DNA from: Faecalibacterium sp. UBA1762
Lineage (GTDB): Bacteria > Bacillota > Clostridia > Oscillospirales > Ruminococcaceae
Assembly: GCA_002314755.1 (NCBI GenBank)
Contig: DCHC01000038.1
Span: forward strand, 1 to 61,704
Reading direction: 5' to 3'
DNA: 61,704 bases
In this document: positions 1 to 9,413 of the stretch, piece by piece
Layout: each line of letters opens with the position of its first letter
Numbering within the stretch: the first letter of the stretch is position 1
The notes under the pieces: generated by a model
Seen by the model: the letters and a program-made list of their open reading frames with translations, nothing else
What the model was told of the DNA's origin: nothing
Databases searched by the model: none
Made by a program: the position numbers and the translations under genes

Positions 1-42
1 TACACCATTATACGGCCGCGGCCCCAAAAGCCTTCTTTTCAT
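1..42 (-). CDS. Possible 5' end of a gene running off the window
   Basis: On the minus strand an ATG at 42 opens a frame of 14 codons (MKRRLLGPRPYNGV) that reaches the window edge without a stop. The upstream purines GAGAGAA give only a weak ribosome binding site, and the AT-rich stretch at 55-110 could hold its promoter. Far too little is visible to name a product. It could equally be non-coding. Confidence 0.2.
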   Translation of the reverse strand, partial: MKRRLLGPRPYNGV

Positions 43-162
43 CACAATTCTCTCATAGTTATTTATATTAAGTATGCACTTTTTAAAAGAATGTATTCTA
101 TCTTTTTGTTAAGAGGTTCCGTTTTTAAGTTGTAAAACAATGTTTTTATCTATAAAAAAAGG

Positions 163-191
163 TTGCAATATTGTCGGGTCTGGTATATAAT
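163..191 (+). promoter_or_regulatory. Promoter of the NRPS-like gene
   Basis: A sigma-A type promoter: -35 TTGCAA at 163-168, 17 bp spacer, -10 TATAAT at 186-191. Transcription should begin near 198, leaving a leader of about 225 nt before the start codon at 424. Confidence 0.75.
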
Positions 192-423
192 AAGCCTGTA
201 TATTGTGAAATTTCCGTGAAAAAAGGTAATCAAAAGTTTTTGTTCATCCGATCCGTGCTGAACCCAGTATGTGTGAGTAATGTTCCGACAGGACATTTCC
301 TTCCTCTATCACACCGGAAAAGCTGCGCTGCGCTTTTGGCTACACTTTACCTTCTCGCTTATGCGATAGGTCATTATGCTGAAATTTTTCTGCAAAATAT
401 AACATTAATAAAAAGGTGAAGAA
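192..423 (+). other. Long 5' leader of the NRPS-like gene
   Basis: No convincing gene lies here. The open frame at 171-419 begins inside the promoter and has no ribosome binding site. A short stem (AAAAGC/GCTTTT, about 315-336) is visible, but no terminator-like U-run follows it. The ribosome binding site for 424 is the AAAAGGTGAAGAA stretch just before the ATG. No known riboswitch was recognised. Confidence 0.4.
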
Positions 424-3303
424 ATGAAATTGGATTTTCAATATTGCCTGGCGGCATGGAACGAGTATTTACAAAGCACCCCCCATAACCCCGTGCTAAG
501 CGATTCCCTGGGAACCACACTGAAGCGCTGCGAGTGTGAGGATATTTCTGCCCGCGTATACGGATGGTTAAATGCCAAACATGTCGGTAAAGAGGACTTT
601 GTTCTGATCAATTTGGACCGGGGTGTAAAGCCGGTTCTCGCTGTAATGGGTGTTTTGAAAAACGGCAGCGCTTTTTCTATTGTGGAGTCCAGCTATGCCA
701 AGGACCGTATTGCTTATATCAAAGAAAATTGCCACGCTATTGCGGAAATCAACGAGAAAAACTGGCCTGAAATTCTGAAAACTCAACCTCTATCCGGCTA
801 TGTAACCCCGGACGACCACGATGCATGCATGACCGTTTACACGTCCGGCACCACCGGTACGCCAAAGGGTGTAATGCATGAATACGGTCAGATGAAGCTG
901 GAAATGATCTCCGAAATGCGCGCAGACGGCTCCTGGCGGGAAAATGTGGATACCAAGTGGGGCCTTGTGGCGCCGTTAAACTTTGTGGCCTCTTTGAAAA
1001 TCATTGTGCATTTTCTGTACTGCGGCGGTCATCTTCATGTGCTGGATTATGACACGGTCAAGAATTCCAAAAAATTAAGCGCCTATTTTCTGAAAAACCG
1101 AATTAATGAGACCTTTCTCTCTCCCTCTCTGTTGCGTATCAAGGGCGATCATTTCGGTCCGTTCATGAAATATATCTACACCGGTGCCGAACCCGCCAAC
1201 AATGTCTTTGTCAAGGGTGCTGAGCTGAACAACACCTATACCATGTCCGAGTCCTTTTTTACGGTCTGTGAGTATATCATTGATAAACCCTATCCCATCG
1301 TTCCTATCGGTGCCCCCATGTTTGACCTGCCTATCAAGCTTTTGGATGAGGAGGGTCATGAGGTCGCCAGGGGTGAACGGGGCGAATTCTGCTTTTACAA
1401 CCCTTACTGCAGAGGCTATATCAATAACGATGCAGAAAACGAAAAGCATTTCATTGACGGCTGGTTTCATACCGGTGATCTGGCGGTATACAGTGACGGG
1501 CTGTATATTTTAAAGGGTCGGTCTGACGATATGATCAAAATTGACGGAAACCGTATTGAGCCCAGTGAGATTGAGGCCGTCTGCAAGGAAGAGATGGGTA
1601 TCTCCGCCTGTGTTGCAAAAGGCTACGAAGAGGGCTTTGTTGCTTTGTACTACACGGATGAGCTGACATTTGATGAGCAAGCGCTTCGCGAGCGTCTACA
1701 GCAGCGTCTTCCCTACTATATGATTCCTACTTACTATGTTAAGGTTGAAAAATTCCCCCTGAACCAGTCCGGAAAGCTGGATCGCAAAGCACTGAAAATA
1801 CCCAAAGAGGTTTATAAAGCAGAGTACGTAGCCCCCAGGGATGACTTTGAAAAAGCGCTCTGCCAGGCCTTCTCGGAAATTCTTGAAATTGAGGACATCG
1901 GTATCAAGGATGACTTTTTTAAGCTGGGCGGCAGCTCCATCAAGGCAATTGAACTGCTCAGCCTTTTGGATGTCGATGACGTCACCCCCGCAATGCTCTA
2001 TGAGGGCAGAACCGTTGAAAAGATTACTGAGCTATACAAAGACGCTACTGCCGACCGTCTGACACCGGAGGAAAAAGAAGATCACGCCAGAAAAAATCCC
2101 TGCCCTATCTCTGAGGTGCAAAGTCTGTTCTGGAACGAGTTTTACGACTGTTCTCTGGATTTCTACTTTGGGCTGAAAATCTCTCCCTTGGTGCCTGCTG
2201 ATCAGCTTGCAAAAAGAATCAACCGCTATATCGACGCAAACAGCACCTTTAATATGGTAGTTCAGCAGGACCAGGACGGAAAGCCCATACAGACATTTGT
2301 TGCGGAAAAGCCCTACATCAAGGTAGAACATATGTCTCTAAAACAGGCAAAGGATGTCTGCAACGACTTTATCCAAAAGTTTACCTATGGAGAGCCGTTG
2401 ATCCGTATCCGGTTAATCCGAACCCCTGCCGTCACCTTCTTCCTGTTCCATGCCTCACATGTGGTAATGGACGGAGCCTCCTGTCGCAATGCGATCTTGG
2501 ATATGACGGCAGCTATCCGGGGTAACGATATCCCGGTCACCAACTATTTTGCCTTTGTTTACGAGGAGACACTGCGCAATAAGCGAAACAATTTCCAACA
2601 GAATCTAGAATCGTTCCAGGCCAGATACTTTGATAAACCACGCCTTGCGAACCTGCGCAGTGACGAAGACGCAACCGGTGATGCACGTAAACGAACAAAG
2701 CCCTTTGGTATTCCATTAGATCAACTGCGCGAATACTGCGCTAGGCACGATATCTCTGTCAGCGTATTTATCAACACCGCCGTACTGTTAACTCAATGTG
2801 CCTACAACCAAAGCACAGACGGACTGATTTTTTGGAATTATCACAACCGCGGCAAGGATAGCAACCGTGGCGGTGTACTGTACCGAAGCGCAGTCAACAG
2901 CATGGATATGACCAAGATTAAATCCCTGAACGACGCGTTTGAAAGCATTAACAGCCAAAACGAGGAGAATCTGTGGAGATATAGCGACCACGATTATTAC
3001 CGTACTTTCTCCCGACTGATCAAAGGACCCAAGATGACTGTCAGCTATATGGAGGGCTGGTTTACAGATGATCTGCCCAAATCTATGGCGCTGTTCTGCA
3101 GCAGGCTGCGGTTAAGAAACCGACTGAAATCCACCAGCAAGACCTCCGGCAATACACTGCTTTCCTTTACCCATTATCACGGAAAACTGAATTGCGGTCT
3201 GCAGTACTGTACTGCGTTTATCCGCGAGGAAAATGCCGAACGCTTTGTAAAGATGCTGGAAAATGCTATGAAGGATATGCTGGCTGACCGACTGCCGCTT
3301 TAA
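424..3303 (+). CDS. Single-module NRPS-like protein: adenylation, carrier, condensation (A-T-C)
   Basis: Predicted cytoplasmic assembly-line enzyme of 959 residues. Residues 1 to about 475 are an AMP-forming adenylation domain with YTSGTTGTPKGV (A3), TYTMSES in place of the usual A5, HTGDL (A7), GRSDDMIKIDGNRIEPSEIE (A8) and NQSGKLDRKAL (A10). A carrier domain follows, with FKLGGSSIKAIEL and a likely phosphopantetheine site at Ser505. Residues about 560-959 resemble a condensation domain; the HHxxxDG motif reads SHVVMDG, keeping the second His (H679) and Asp (D683) but losing the first His. There is no thioesterase or reductase, and no other NRPS, PKS or phosphopantetheinyl transferase gene nearby. 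The A-T-C order suggests it activates an amino or aryl acid and passes it directly to a small amine or alcohol. Substrate and product are unknown. Confidence 0.85.
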   Translation: MKLDFQYCLAAWNEYLQSTPHNPVLSDSLGTTLKRCECEDISARVYGWLNAKHVGKEDFVLINLDRGVKPVLAVMGVLKNGSAFSIVESSYAKDRIAYIKENCHAIAEINEKNWPEILKTQPLSGYVTPDDHDACMTVYTSGTTGTPKGVMHEYGQMKLEMISEMRADGSWRENVDTKWGLVAPLNFVASLKIIVHFLYCGGHLHVLDYDTVKNSKKLSAYFLKNRINETFLSPSLLRIKGDHFGPFMKYIYTGAEPANNVFVKGAELNNTYTMSESFFTVCEYIIDKPYPIVPIGAPMFDLPIKLLDEEGHEVARGERGEFCFYNPYCRGYINNDAENEKHFIDGWFHTGDLAVYSDGLYILKGRSDDMIKIDGNRIEPSEIEAVCKEEMGISACVAKGYEEGFVALYYTDELTFDEQALRERLQQRLPYYMIPTYYVKVEKFPLNQSGKLDRKALKIPKEVYKAEYVAPRDDFEKALCQAFSEILEIEDIGIKDDFFKLGGSSIKAIELLSLLDVDDVTPAMLYEGRTVEKITELYKDATADRLTPEEKEDHARKNPCPISEVQSLFWNEFYDCSLDFYFGLKISPLVPADQLAKRINRYIDANSTFNMVVQQDQDGKPIQTFVAEKPYIKVEHMSLKQAKDVCNDFIQKFTYGEPLIRIRLIRTPAVTFFLFHASHVVMDGASCRNAILDMTAAIRGNDIPVTNYFAFVYEETLRNKRNNFQQNLESFQARYFDKPRLANLRSDEDATGDARKRTKPFGIPLDQLREYCARHDISVSVFINTAVLLTQCAYNQSTDGLIFWNYHNRGKDSNRGGVLYRSAVNSMDMTKIKSLNDAFESINSQNEENLWRYSDHDYYRTFSRLIKGPKMTVSYMEGWFTDDLPKSMALFCSRLRLRNRLKSTSKTSGNTLLSFTHYHGKLNCGLQYCTAFIREENAERFVKMLENAMKDMLADRLPL

Positions 3304-3379
3304 AGCTGCCTGCCTTTGGGGGAGATATGTTCTTCTGCCCCGGTCCGGCCACATCTTTCCCACTGCAGTTATCTTATCG

Positions 3380-3413
3380 AAAAGGGACTCAGCCAAACGG
3401 CTGAGTCCCTTTT
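3380..3413. terminator. Bidirectional Rho-independent terminator
   Basis: An 11-bp stem, GGGACTCAGCC (3384-3394) with GGCTGAGTCCC (3399-3409), has an AAAC loop and is flanked by AAAA and TTTT. It ends the NRPS-like gene on plus and the URO-D gene on minus. Confidence 0.85.
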
Positions 3414-3436
3414 ATCCTGGACTTTATTGCTTTGTA

Positions 3437-4423
3437 TTACTCTCTTGCCAGCTGATAAATCAGATCGTAGGCAAATTTCAAATCCTCCACCTTGCAGTGC
3501 TTCTGGACGAAATGGCTGGTGCATACGACCCAGCGCTTACCCCGCAGCAGGCCAAAGATCCGGCGGATATCCTTCTCCAAATCATCCCGTTCCATAATAC
3601 CCAAAGCGTTCTGCACATTGATTCCGCCCATAATGGCAAACTTATCCGCGTAATTGTTCAGGTAGATATCATAGGGCATATTGGCATTTTCCTGATAGGG
3701 ATGGATCAGGTCAAAGCCGATATCTACCACACCGTCCAGCACCCGCTTGATGCAGCCGTCGGAATGCAGGCTGGCAAACGAACCGTTTTCATGAACAATG
3801 TCGACTGTCTCCTTCAGACCGGGCTGGATCATATTCCACCACATATTGGGGCTGATCAGCATATCGGTCTGGGCACCCCAGTCATCGGAAATGTGAACCA
3901 TATCCACACCCAGTTCAATGCAGTGACGGGCAAAGTCGTTGCGCCACTGGGTCAGCTTGGAATACAGCTCCTCCATCTCATCCGGATAAAGCGCCATGTT
4001 CAGCAGATGATTTTCTATCCCCATCAGGCCATTGAACGGCTCCAGCAGACCGGGGGTCTGGATATAGCAGAACCGCTCATGCTGTGCTTTGTAGCGCTTC
4101 AGGTCTTCCACGATCGGCTGGTACTCTTCCATCTTTTCGGGAGATTGAAAAATGCCTGCCTGTAGCAGCATCTGGGGGGTAATCGGTTCACCGGTTCGGC
4201 GCATATCCTCGATTTTATCCTCATAGAAAGGCCACGGACCGGTAAACAGGTGGGCCATGTCGTACTCGTACTTGCGCTCCAAACCATCCAGAGAGCCAAA
4301 CATATCGTCGATTTCTGTGGTCAAATTGCCGTAAACCCAACCGTAGATCGGCTGACGGTCGGCGGGCTGTCCCAGTATGGTAGCGCGTACGCGCTCGGTG
4401 CTGGTCATCTCTTCTTTAAACAT
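3437..4423 (-). CDS. URO-D family protein (uroporphyrinogen decarboxylase-like)
   Basis: A 328-residue protein resembling the TIM-barrel uroporphyrinogen decarboxylase superfamily, which also includes MtaA/CmuA-type methyltransferases. Recognisable parts are the N-terminal TSTERVRATILGQPADRQP segment, HISDDWGAQTDMLISP near the middle, and HSDGCIKRVLDGVVDIGFD and GGINVQNALG toward the end. No other haem-biosynthesis gene is nearby, so a true HemE role is unlikely. It is divergent from a rhamnosidase, which fits the orphan URO-D paralogues found in gut Clostridia. The start has an AAAGGAG ribosome binding site 8 nt upstream. Its reaction cannot be assigned from sequence. Confidence 0.8.
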   Translation of the reverse strand: MFKEEMTSTERVRATILGQPADRQPIYGWVYGNLTTEIDDMFGSLDGLERKYEYDMAHLFTGPWPFYEDKIEDMRRTGEPITPQMLLQAGIFQSPEKMEEYQPIVEDLKRYKAQHERFCYIQTPGLLEPFNGLMGIENHLLNMALYPDEMEELYSKLTQWRNDFARHCIELGVDMVHISDDWGAQTDMLISPNMWWNMIQPGLKETVDIVHENGSFASLHSDGCIKRVLDGVVDIGFDLIHPYQENANMPYDIYLNNYADKFAIMGGINVQNALGIMERDDLEKDIRRIFGLLRGKRWVVCTSHFVQKHCKVEDLKFAYDLIYQLARE

Positions 4424-4460
4424 TGTTACACTCCTTTAAGACTGAAATCATTTTACTGCC

Positions 4461-4489
4461 AATATAGTTATAGGATGATTACCTTTAAA
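4461..4489 (-). promoter_or_regulatory. Promoter of the URO-D family gene
   Basis: On the minus strand, -35 TTTAAA (4484-4489), 17 bp, -10 TATATT (4461-4466), about 40 bp upstream of the ATG. Confidence 0.5.
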
Positions 4490-4610
4490 ATGATTGTAAA
4501 TTTTTTCTGTAGTTTTGTAATCTTTTTGGGTAATTCTCTGCGGATTTTTTCAGTCCATTTGTTTTTGCAAAGAATTGCATTTTCTGTGCAAAGAACCGCT
4601 AAAAAAAGCC

Positions 4611-4638
4611 TTTACACGCTCCTGCAGTATGGTATAAT
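4611..4638 (+). promoter_or_regulatory. Promoter of the rhamnosidase gene, with possible operator
   Basis: -35 TTTACA (4611-4616), 16 bp spacer, -10 TATAAT (4633-4638). Just upstream (about 4564-4592) lies TTTGCA, an internal TTGCA and then TGCAAA, an imperfect inverted repeat that could bind a regulator. Confidence 0.65.
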
Positions 4639-4680
4639 GAAACCAGCCGAAAACCCATTATCAGAAAGGAAACAAACTTT

Positions 4681-7218
4681 ATGCTGAAACTATATGATCT
4701 GACCGTAGCCCAGGTCGCCAGCCCTATGGCTGCCCCTGTCAGCGGCACCCGTTTTGGCTGGAAGCTCTGCTCTGACAAACAGGATGTTTTTCAGACCTGC
4801 TACCGACTGACCCTGACTGCCGATACCGACAGCTTTGACACCGGCGTAGTTGATAGCAGCGCCTCCAATGAGGTGACTGTCAGCCATACACTGAAAACCG
4901 GCACCCGGTACCGTATGACCGTAACTGTCACGGATAATCAGGGCCAAAGAGCCAGTGCCGAGACTCAGTTTGACACCGCCATTTCCCCGGAGGAATGGAC
5001 CGGCCGCTGGATCAAGCCCCGGCAGCACATTCAGGGATGGGCGCCCTATCTGCGCAAAAAGTTTGCGTTAAGCGGCAAGGTGAAGCGTGCCGTGCTATAC
5101 GGCAGCGGTTTGGGCTGTGCTGAGTACTACATCAACAGCAAACGTATCAGCGACGATTTTATCGACCCGCCCTTTACCAACTATGAAAGTGAGGTTTTCT
5201 ACCGCGCTTTTGATGTCACCGAATTTTTAAATGAAAAAAAGATCTGCTTTGCTGCCCTGTTGGGAGACGGCTGGTATGCCCAAAACCGGGTCTGGTTTCC
5301 TGATTGCAACTACGGAGACATCTGTCTGTGTGCCGAGCTGCGCATTACCTATGAGGACGGTACCACCCAGATAATCGCTACCGATGACAGCTGGAAAACC
5401 AAATACAGCCCCATTGTACTGAACAATCTATATGCCGGTGAGGTTTACGACGCCCGTTTGGAAACCCCTGATTTTGCTGATCCCGACGGCGAGGAGGAAG
5501 GTTGGTGTAGCACGGTATACGATGAGACCCCCAAGGGCCCGCTGGTCGGCTGCATTATGCCCCCCGTGCGTATTTTGCGCAGTCTGAAAGCCCGCAGCGT
5601 CAAAATGGTATCCGGTCAGAGCGACGGTGCCTGGATTATTGATATGGGCGAAAATATTGCCGGTATTGCCAGGTTCAAGCTGCCCCCTGCTCCCCGCGGC
5701 GCCCAGGTAACCTTCCGGTTTGCCGAAACTCTGAATGAGGCCGGTTGTCTGGACTTCCGTTCCATCGGCGCTTTTGCCACCCAGTGCATTCAGCAGGAGA
5801 CCTACATTGCCCGGGGTGATAAGAACGGCGAGGAATGGGCGCCCCGGTTCACCTACCACGGTTTCCGGTATATTGAGATCACCGGTTACCATGATCTGCG
5901 CCGCTACGGCATTGTGCCGGAGATTGATATTGCCACCGCCTACATCCTGTCCACCGACTTGAAGCAGAATGGCCGGTTCCGCTGCGATAACTCCGATATG
6001 ATGCAACTGCAAAAGGTCATGCTGAATACCTTCCGTACCAACTATCACGGTTTTCCGGAGGACTGCCCCGCCCGCGAAAAATGCGGCTGGTTGGGCGACG
6101 CCCAAATCGTCTGCAACTACGGCATCATGAACTACGACATGCGTGCCAGCTACGAAAAATTCATCCGTGATTTCCGCACGACCAATGAGGTGATGGGCGT
6201 CTGGCAGATGATCAGCCCCGGTCACCGCGGCTGCGGTGAGGCCACCCCGCTTTGGGGCTGTGCCCAGATCATTATGCCCTACTGGATGTATGTCTACTAC
6301 GGAGATGAGACCGTAGTTCGTGACAACTGGGATATGATGGAGAAATGGGTACAGCACGAGCTGGACCGTGCAGAGGATTACGTTGTCAGCGTCGGTTTGG
6401 GCGACTGGGCCCCTCCGGGAGAGAACAGCCATCCCAAGCGGATCCCCGTACCTCAGTCCTCCACTATGATGTTCTTTGAAATCTGCGAAAAAATGGCGGA
6501 GTTGAGCCGAAAGCTGGGTTTGGGTAAAGAGGACTACTACGCTGACCTTGCCGCAAAGATCAAAGACTCCATCCTGCGTCACTTCTACGATGCGGAAAAT
6601 CACATCTACTCTACCTGGGCGGCAAACGGCGTAGCCCTCACCTTGGGCATCTACCCCGATGGGGATCGAAAGGCTCTGTTGGATGCCACTATTCAGCTGA
6701 TCCGGGACGAGGACTATGAGATGCATACCGGTATCTACGGCAACAAATACCTGGTACCCGTACTGTGTCAGGAAGGCTATGGTGACGACGTGCTAAGGTT
6801 CCTGTTCACCCGGGATCACGCCAGTTTCCGTACCATGCTGGATGGTGGCGCTACCACCCTATATGAGTGTATCGACCACCCCATGCCCCGCAAATACCAC
6901 CTGGATGAGTCTAGCTACAACCACCCGATGCACTCCGGCTTTGCGGTCTTCTACTACAACTGTGTTGCCGGCATTCGTCCTGTCACCCCCGGCTTTACCG
7001 AATTTGAGGTGAAGCCCTGCCTGTTCAGCGAAATTCACACTGTAGATTGCGACTACGAGACCCCATACGGTAGGATTGGTGTGCGCATTATGCGCCGTGA
7101 CCGGGGCGCCCACTACGAGATCACCGTTCCCGCCGGTACCCGCTGCAGCTTCTACCCCTACGGTGCCGACACACCGGTTCAGCTGACCAGCGGCTGCTAC
7201 ACATTTGACAATGAATAA
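4681..7218 (+). CDS. Alpha-L-rhamnosidase, GH78
   Basis: 845 residues. Predicted to release terminal alpha-L-rhamnose from oligosaccharides or plant glycosides by inversion. An N-terminal fibronectin-like domain is followed by WTGRWIKP and GSGLGCAEYYINSKRIS, typical of the GH78 beta-sandwich. The (alpha/alpha)6 catalytic domain carries FPEDCPAREKCGWLGDAQ (around residues 458-475) and VSVGLGDWAPPG (near 575), and a C-terminal beta domain closes the protein. There is no signal peptide, so it acts in the cytoplasm on imported substrate. The start has AGAAAGGA about 9 nt upstream. It is transcribed alone from a good promoter and ends at a terminator. No rhamnose catabolism genes are in the window. 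Confidence 0.92.
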   Translation: MLKLYDLTVAQVASPMAAPVSGTRFGWKLCSDKQDVFQTCYRLTLTADTDSFDTGVVDSSASNEVTVSHTLKTGTRYRMTVTVTDNQGQRASAETQFDTAISPEEWTGRWIKPRQHIQGWAPYLRKKFALSGKVKRAVLYGSGLGCAEYYINSKRISDDFIDPPFTNYESEVFYRAFDVTEFLNEKKICFAALLGDGWYAQNRVWFPDCNYGDICLCAELRITYEDGTTQIIATDDSWKTKYSPIVLNNLYAGEVYDARLETPDFADPDGEEEGWCSTVYDETPKGPLVGCIMPPVRILRSLKARSVKMVSGQSDGAWIIDMGENIAGIARFKLPPAPRGAQVTFRFAETLNEAGCLDFRSIGAFATQCIQQETYIARGDKNGEEWAPRFTYHGFRYIEITGYHDLRRYGIVPEIDIATAYILSTDLKQNGRFRCDNSDMMQLQKVMLNTFRTNYHGFPEDCPAREKCGWLGDAQIVCNYGIMNYDMRASYEKFIRDFRTTNEVMGVWQMISPGHRGCGEATPLWGCAQIIMPYWMYVYYGDETVVRDNWDMMEKWVQHELDRAEDYVVSVGLGDWAPPGENSHPKRIPVPQSSTMMFFEICEKMAELSRKLGLGKEDYYADLAAKIKDSILRHFYDAENHIYSTWAANGVALTLGIYPDGDRKALLDATIQLIRDEDYEMHTGIYGNKYLVPVLCQEGYGDDVLRFLFTRDHASFRTMLDGGATTLYECIDHPMPRKYHLDESSYNHPMHSGFAVFYYNCVAGIRPVTPGFTEFEVKPCLFSEIHTVDCDYETPYGRIGVRIMRRDRGAHYEITVPAGTRCSFYPYGADTPVQLTSGCYTFDNE

Positions 7219-7245
7219 TTGTACTGTCTGATCCTCTCAAGTAAA

Positions 7246-7302
7246 AAGCTGCTGTTTCCTGGGGCAAGTACCCTGTGGAATACAGCAGCTTCTCTGTTTT
7301 TT
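7246..7302. terminator. Bidirectional terminator between GH78 and GH20 genes
   Basis: Stem AAGCTGCTGT (7246-7255) pairs with ACAGCAGCTT (7282-7291). A T-run follows near 7297 on plus, and TTTTT follows on minus. Confidence 0.75.
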
Positions 7303-7307
7303 GCCGT

Positions 7308-9392
7308 TTACCAGCGCGCGGAACCCCAAGGCAGACCGTTATCACCGTCTGTGCGGGTAAAGGGTGGCTTTTCCACAAACCATTCGTCGCATCGACTGCT
7401 CCAAAAATTGGTCAGCGGTCTGGCGAACAACCACTGATTCATATTGGCAAAGGTCGGCAGCGGCCGGTGACCGTCCGTGAGACTTTCCAGATAATCTGCA
7501 AGAATTTCCAGATTTTTCACTGTGTTTTCCAGCCGCAGCACACTACCGTACTCATTCCCCAGCTCGGCGTGCATCTGCCTGGCAAAGGTGATTGCCTCTT
7601 CCAGGTCTCCGGTATGCTTGCGCAGACCGGCTGCCGCGCGGTTCAGCAGCTGTACAAACCGCGCACTGTCGGTATACTGCACCTGTGCAGCCTCATCGTA
7701 AAGTGGGTATAGCTCGTTTGCCCAATCCAGCTTATGTAACAGTGCGCGATACAATACCACCGGCCCCTGCAGATAATACAGATCCGGCGTTTTACGGGCA
7801 GCGGTTTCAATCTGTCTCCAAAGCTTTTCCGCCCTATGTACGCCTGTCCGGAACTGCTCCAGTTTTTCTCCCCGCAGCATATTACCGTATCGCAAAAAGC
7901 TGCCCAGGGGCGAATCGTCCAGATATACGCTGCGGCGCAGATAAGAACCGTTTCTCTCCGGTGAGATATTGCAAAGCAGCTGACCGTCCGGATCCCCCGC
8001 CAAATGCCAATAATCCACCAGGGGCTGACCCACACCATAGGTTTGCAGCGCATAAGAAAGGCATGTTTCATCCCGGGTGGCTCCTACGGTAAAGATACTA
8101 TCTGCACCCTGCCACATCATTGCCTCTGCCGTCGCAAACAACACACCCATCTGAGCGCCGTGATATCCGTGGCCGTAGATCCAGTCGGTTGCCAGACCGC
8201 CCATTACATCGTACCGGAACCCATCCGTAAAATAGTCGTGCTGATTAACCGTCTGACCCAGCCAGGGGGCCGCCACGGAACAGCCGTGTACCGAGGTAGA
8301 CAGAATCAAGCTGACATTGGCTTTTGCCAGCATTTCCACCGCTTGGGTATGGGCACTGTCGTAACACCAATCATAGATAACGGTATTGTCGAACATCTCC
8401 TGCGCAGCTTCCAACAGGGATGGGTCGCCCTCGCTGAGAAACTGCACCAGCATATCGCTCCATATACCCATTTTTCTGCCGCGCGCTTTTAGAATACGGC
8501 TGATACGGGTGTAATAGTCGATATAGATCATCGCCTTGCTGCGCTGCCCGTATTTTTCCTGACAGTGGGGACAGACACCCAGTGCTGCAACCTCATCTCC
8601 GCCTACATGGATAACCGGGCAGTCAAAGGCGTCCATCATATCATTCAGCACTTTTTCCATCAGCCGGTGGACCTGAGGGTTTGCAGTACACAGCGCTACG
8701 CCGGTTGCCGTACGCTCATCCTCCGTAAGCAAATCATACTCGCTTAAATTTTGAAAGGCCTGCATAGCCAAAAAATCACTGGTGTGTCCCAGCACATTCA
8801 GCGCAGGCACCAAGGTGATATGATAACCGGCCGCATACTGCTGTAGCTGCGCCGCCTGGGACGGAGAGAGGTACTCCGGATTGTGCGTCTGGGGAATAGA
8901 GGGGAACTGATACCGCCATTCCAGGTACAGATAGACGGTATTGACTTTCAGCTCGGCCATTGCCCGGATAAAATGCCGAAGATACGCGTCCCGGTAATTC
9001 ACATTTTGCTGTGCATAGCAGATCTGAACACCTCTGTGCCTCCAAACCGGCTTATCCGAAATGACACCGCACGGGACCTCCCCCTGCCGCGCCAAAAGTG
9101 CCAGTGTGACCGCGCCATATAGCGCGCCGGCAGGCTGAGAAGCCGCAATCTGCGCGCCCTGTGGGGTGACCGTCAGAATATACCCCTCCGGGTCGTCAAA
9201 GCAGGCTTTTTCTCCCAGCGTATATTCCGTCGTTACGGTCACAGGCAAACCCTCTTTTGTCTTGAAAAAAGCGGCGGCATTGGCAAGAACAGGGTCCGCA
9301 AACTGCTGCGCACAGTAAAATTCACCTTTTACCTGCTGCTGCGTCAGCTGAACAAACGCCGGGTACGGGGTAATCGGTAGTTTTATTATCAT
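7308..9392 (-). CDS. GH20 beta-N-acetylhexosaminidase family protein
   Basis: 694 residues. Expected to remove terminal beta-linked GlcNAc or GalNAc by substrate-assisted catalysis. An N-terminal GH20b-like domain (about 1-110) precedes the TIM barrel, starting at WRHRGVQICYAQQN. The catalytic Asp-Glu pair is in HVGGDEV (D266-E267). Downstream is a helical C-terminal region of about 250 residues. I chose the ATG at 9392 because GGAGG lies 6 nt upstream; an in-frame TTG at 9404 overlaps that site. There is no signal peptide. It follows the PHP gene by 21 bp, so the two are probably co-transcribed. Confidence 0.9.
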   Translation of the reverse strand: MIIKLPITPYPAFVQLTQQQVKGEFYCAQQFADPVLANAAAFFKTKEGLPVTVTTEYTLGEKACFDDPEGYILTVTPQGAQIAASQPAGALYGAVTLALLARQGEVPCGVISDKPVWRHRGVQICYAQQNVNYRDAYLRHFIRAMAELKVNTVYLYLEWRYQFPSIPQTHNPEYLSPSQAAQLQQYAAGYHITLVPALNVLGHTSDFLAMQAFQNLSEYDLLTEDERTATGVALCTANPQVHRLMEKVLNDMMDAFDCPVIHVGGDEVAALGVCPHCQEKYGQRSKAMIYIDYYTRISRILKARGRKMGIWSDMLVQFLSEGDPSLLEAAQEMFDNTVIYDWCYDSAHTQAVEMLAKANVSLILSTSVHGCSVAAPWLGQTVNQHDYFTDGFRYDVMGGLATDWIYGHGYHGAQMGVLFATAEAMMWQGADSIFTVGATRDETCLSYALQTYGVGQPLVDYWHLAGDPDGQLLCNISPERNGSYLRRSVYLDDSPLGSFLRYGNMLRGEKLEQFRTGVHRAEKLWRQIETAARKTPDLYYLQGPVVLYRALLHKLDWANELYPLYDEAAQVQYTDSARFVQLLNRAAAGLRKHTGDLEEAITFARQMHAELGNEYGSVLRLENTVKNLEILADYLESLTDGHRPLPTFANMNQWLFARPLTNFWSSRCDEWFVEKPPFTRTDGDNGLPWGSARW

Positions 9393-9413
9393 TGCACCCT
9401 CCAACCTTTTTCT

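Noticed and set aside
171..419. 82-codon frame upstream of the NRPS-like gene
   Set aside because: It begins with TTG inside the promoter, upstream of the likely transcription start, has no ribosome binding site and resembles no protein.
424..3303. Reading the NRPS-like gene as DltA or a plain acyl-CoA ligase
   Set aside because: The carrier motif with a Ppant serine and the condensation-like C-terminal domain make the protein far longer than DltA (about 500 residues).
5428..6726. 432-codon frame antisense to the rhamnosidase
   Set aside because: Shadow of a high-confidence GH78 gene, with low-complexity Gly/His/Val composition and no ribosome binding site.
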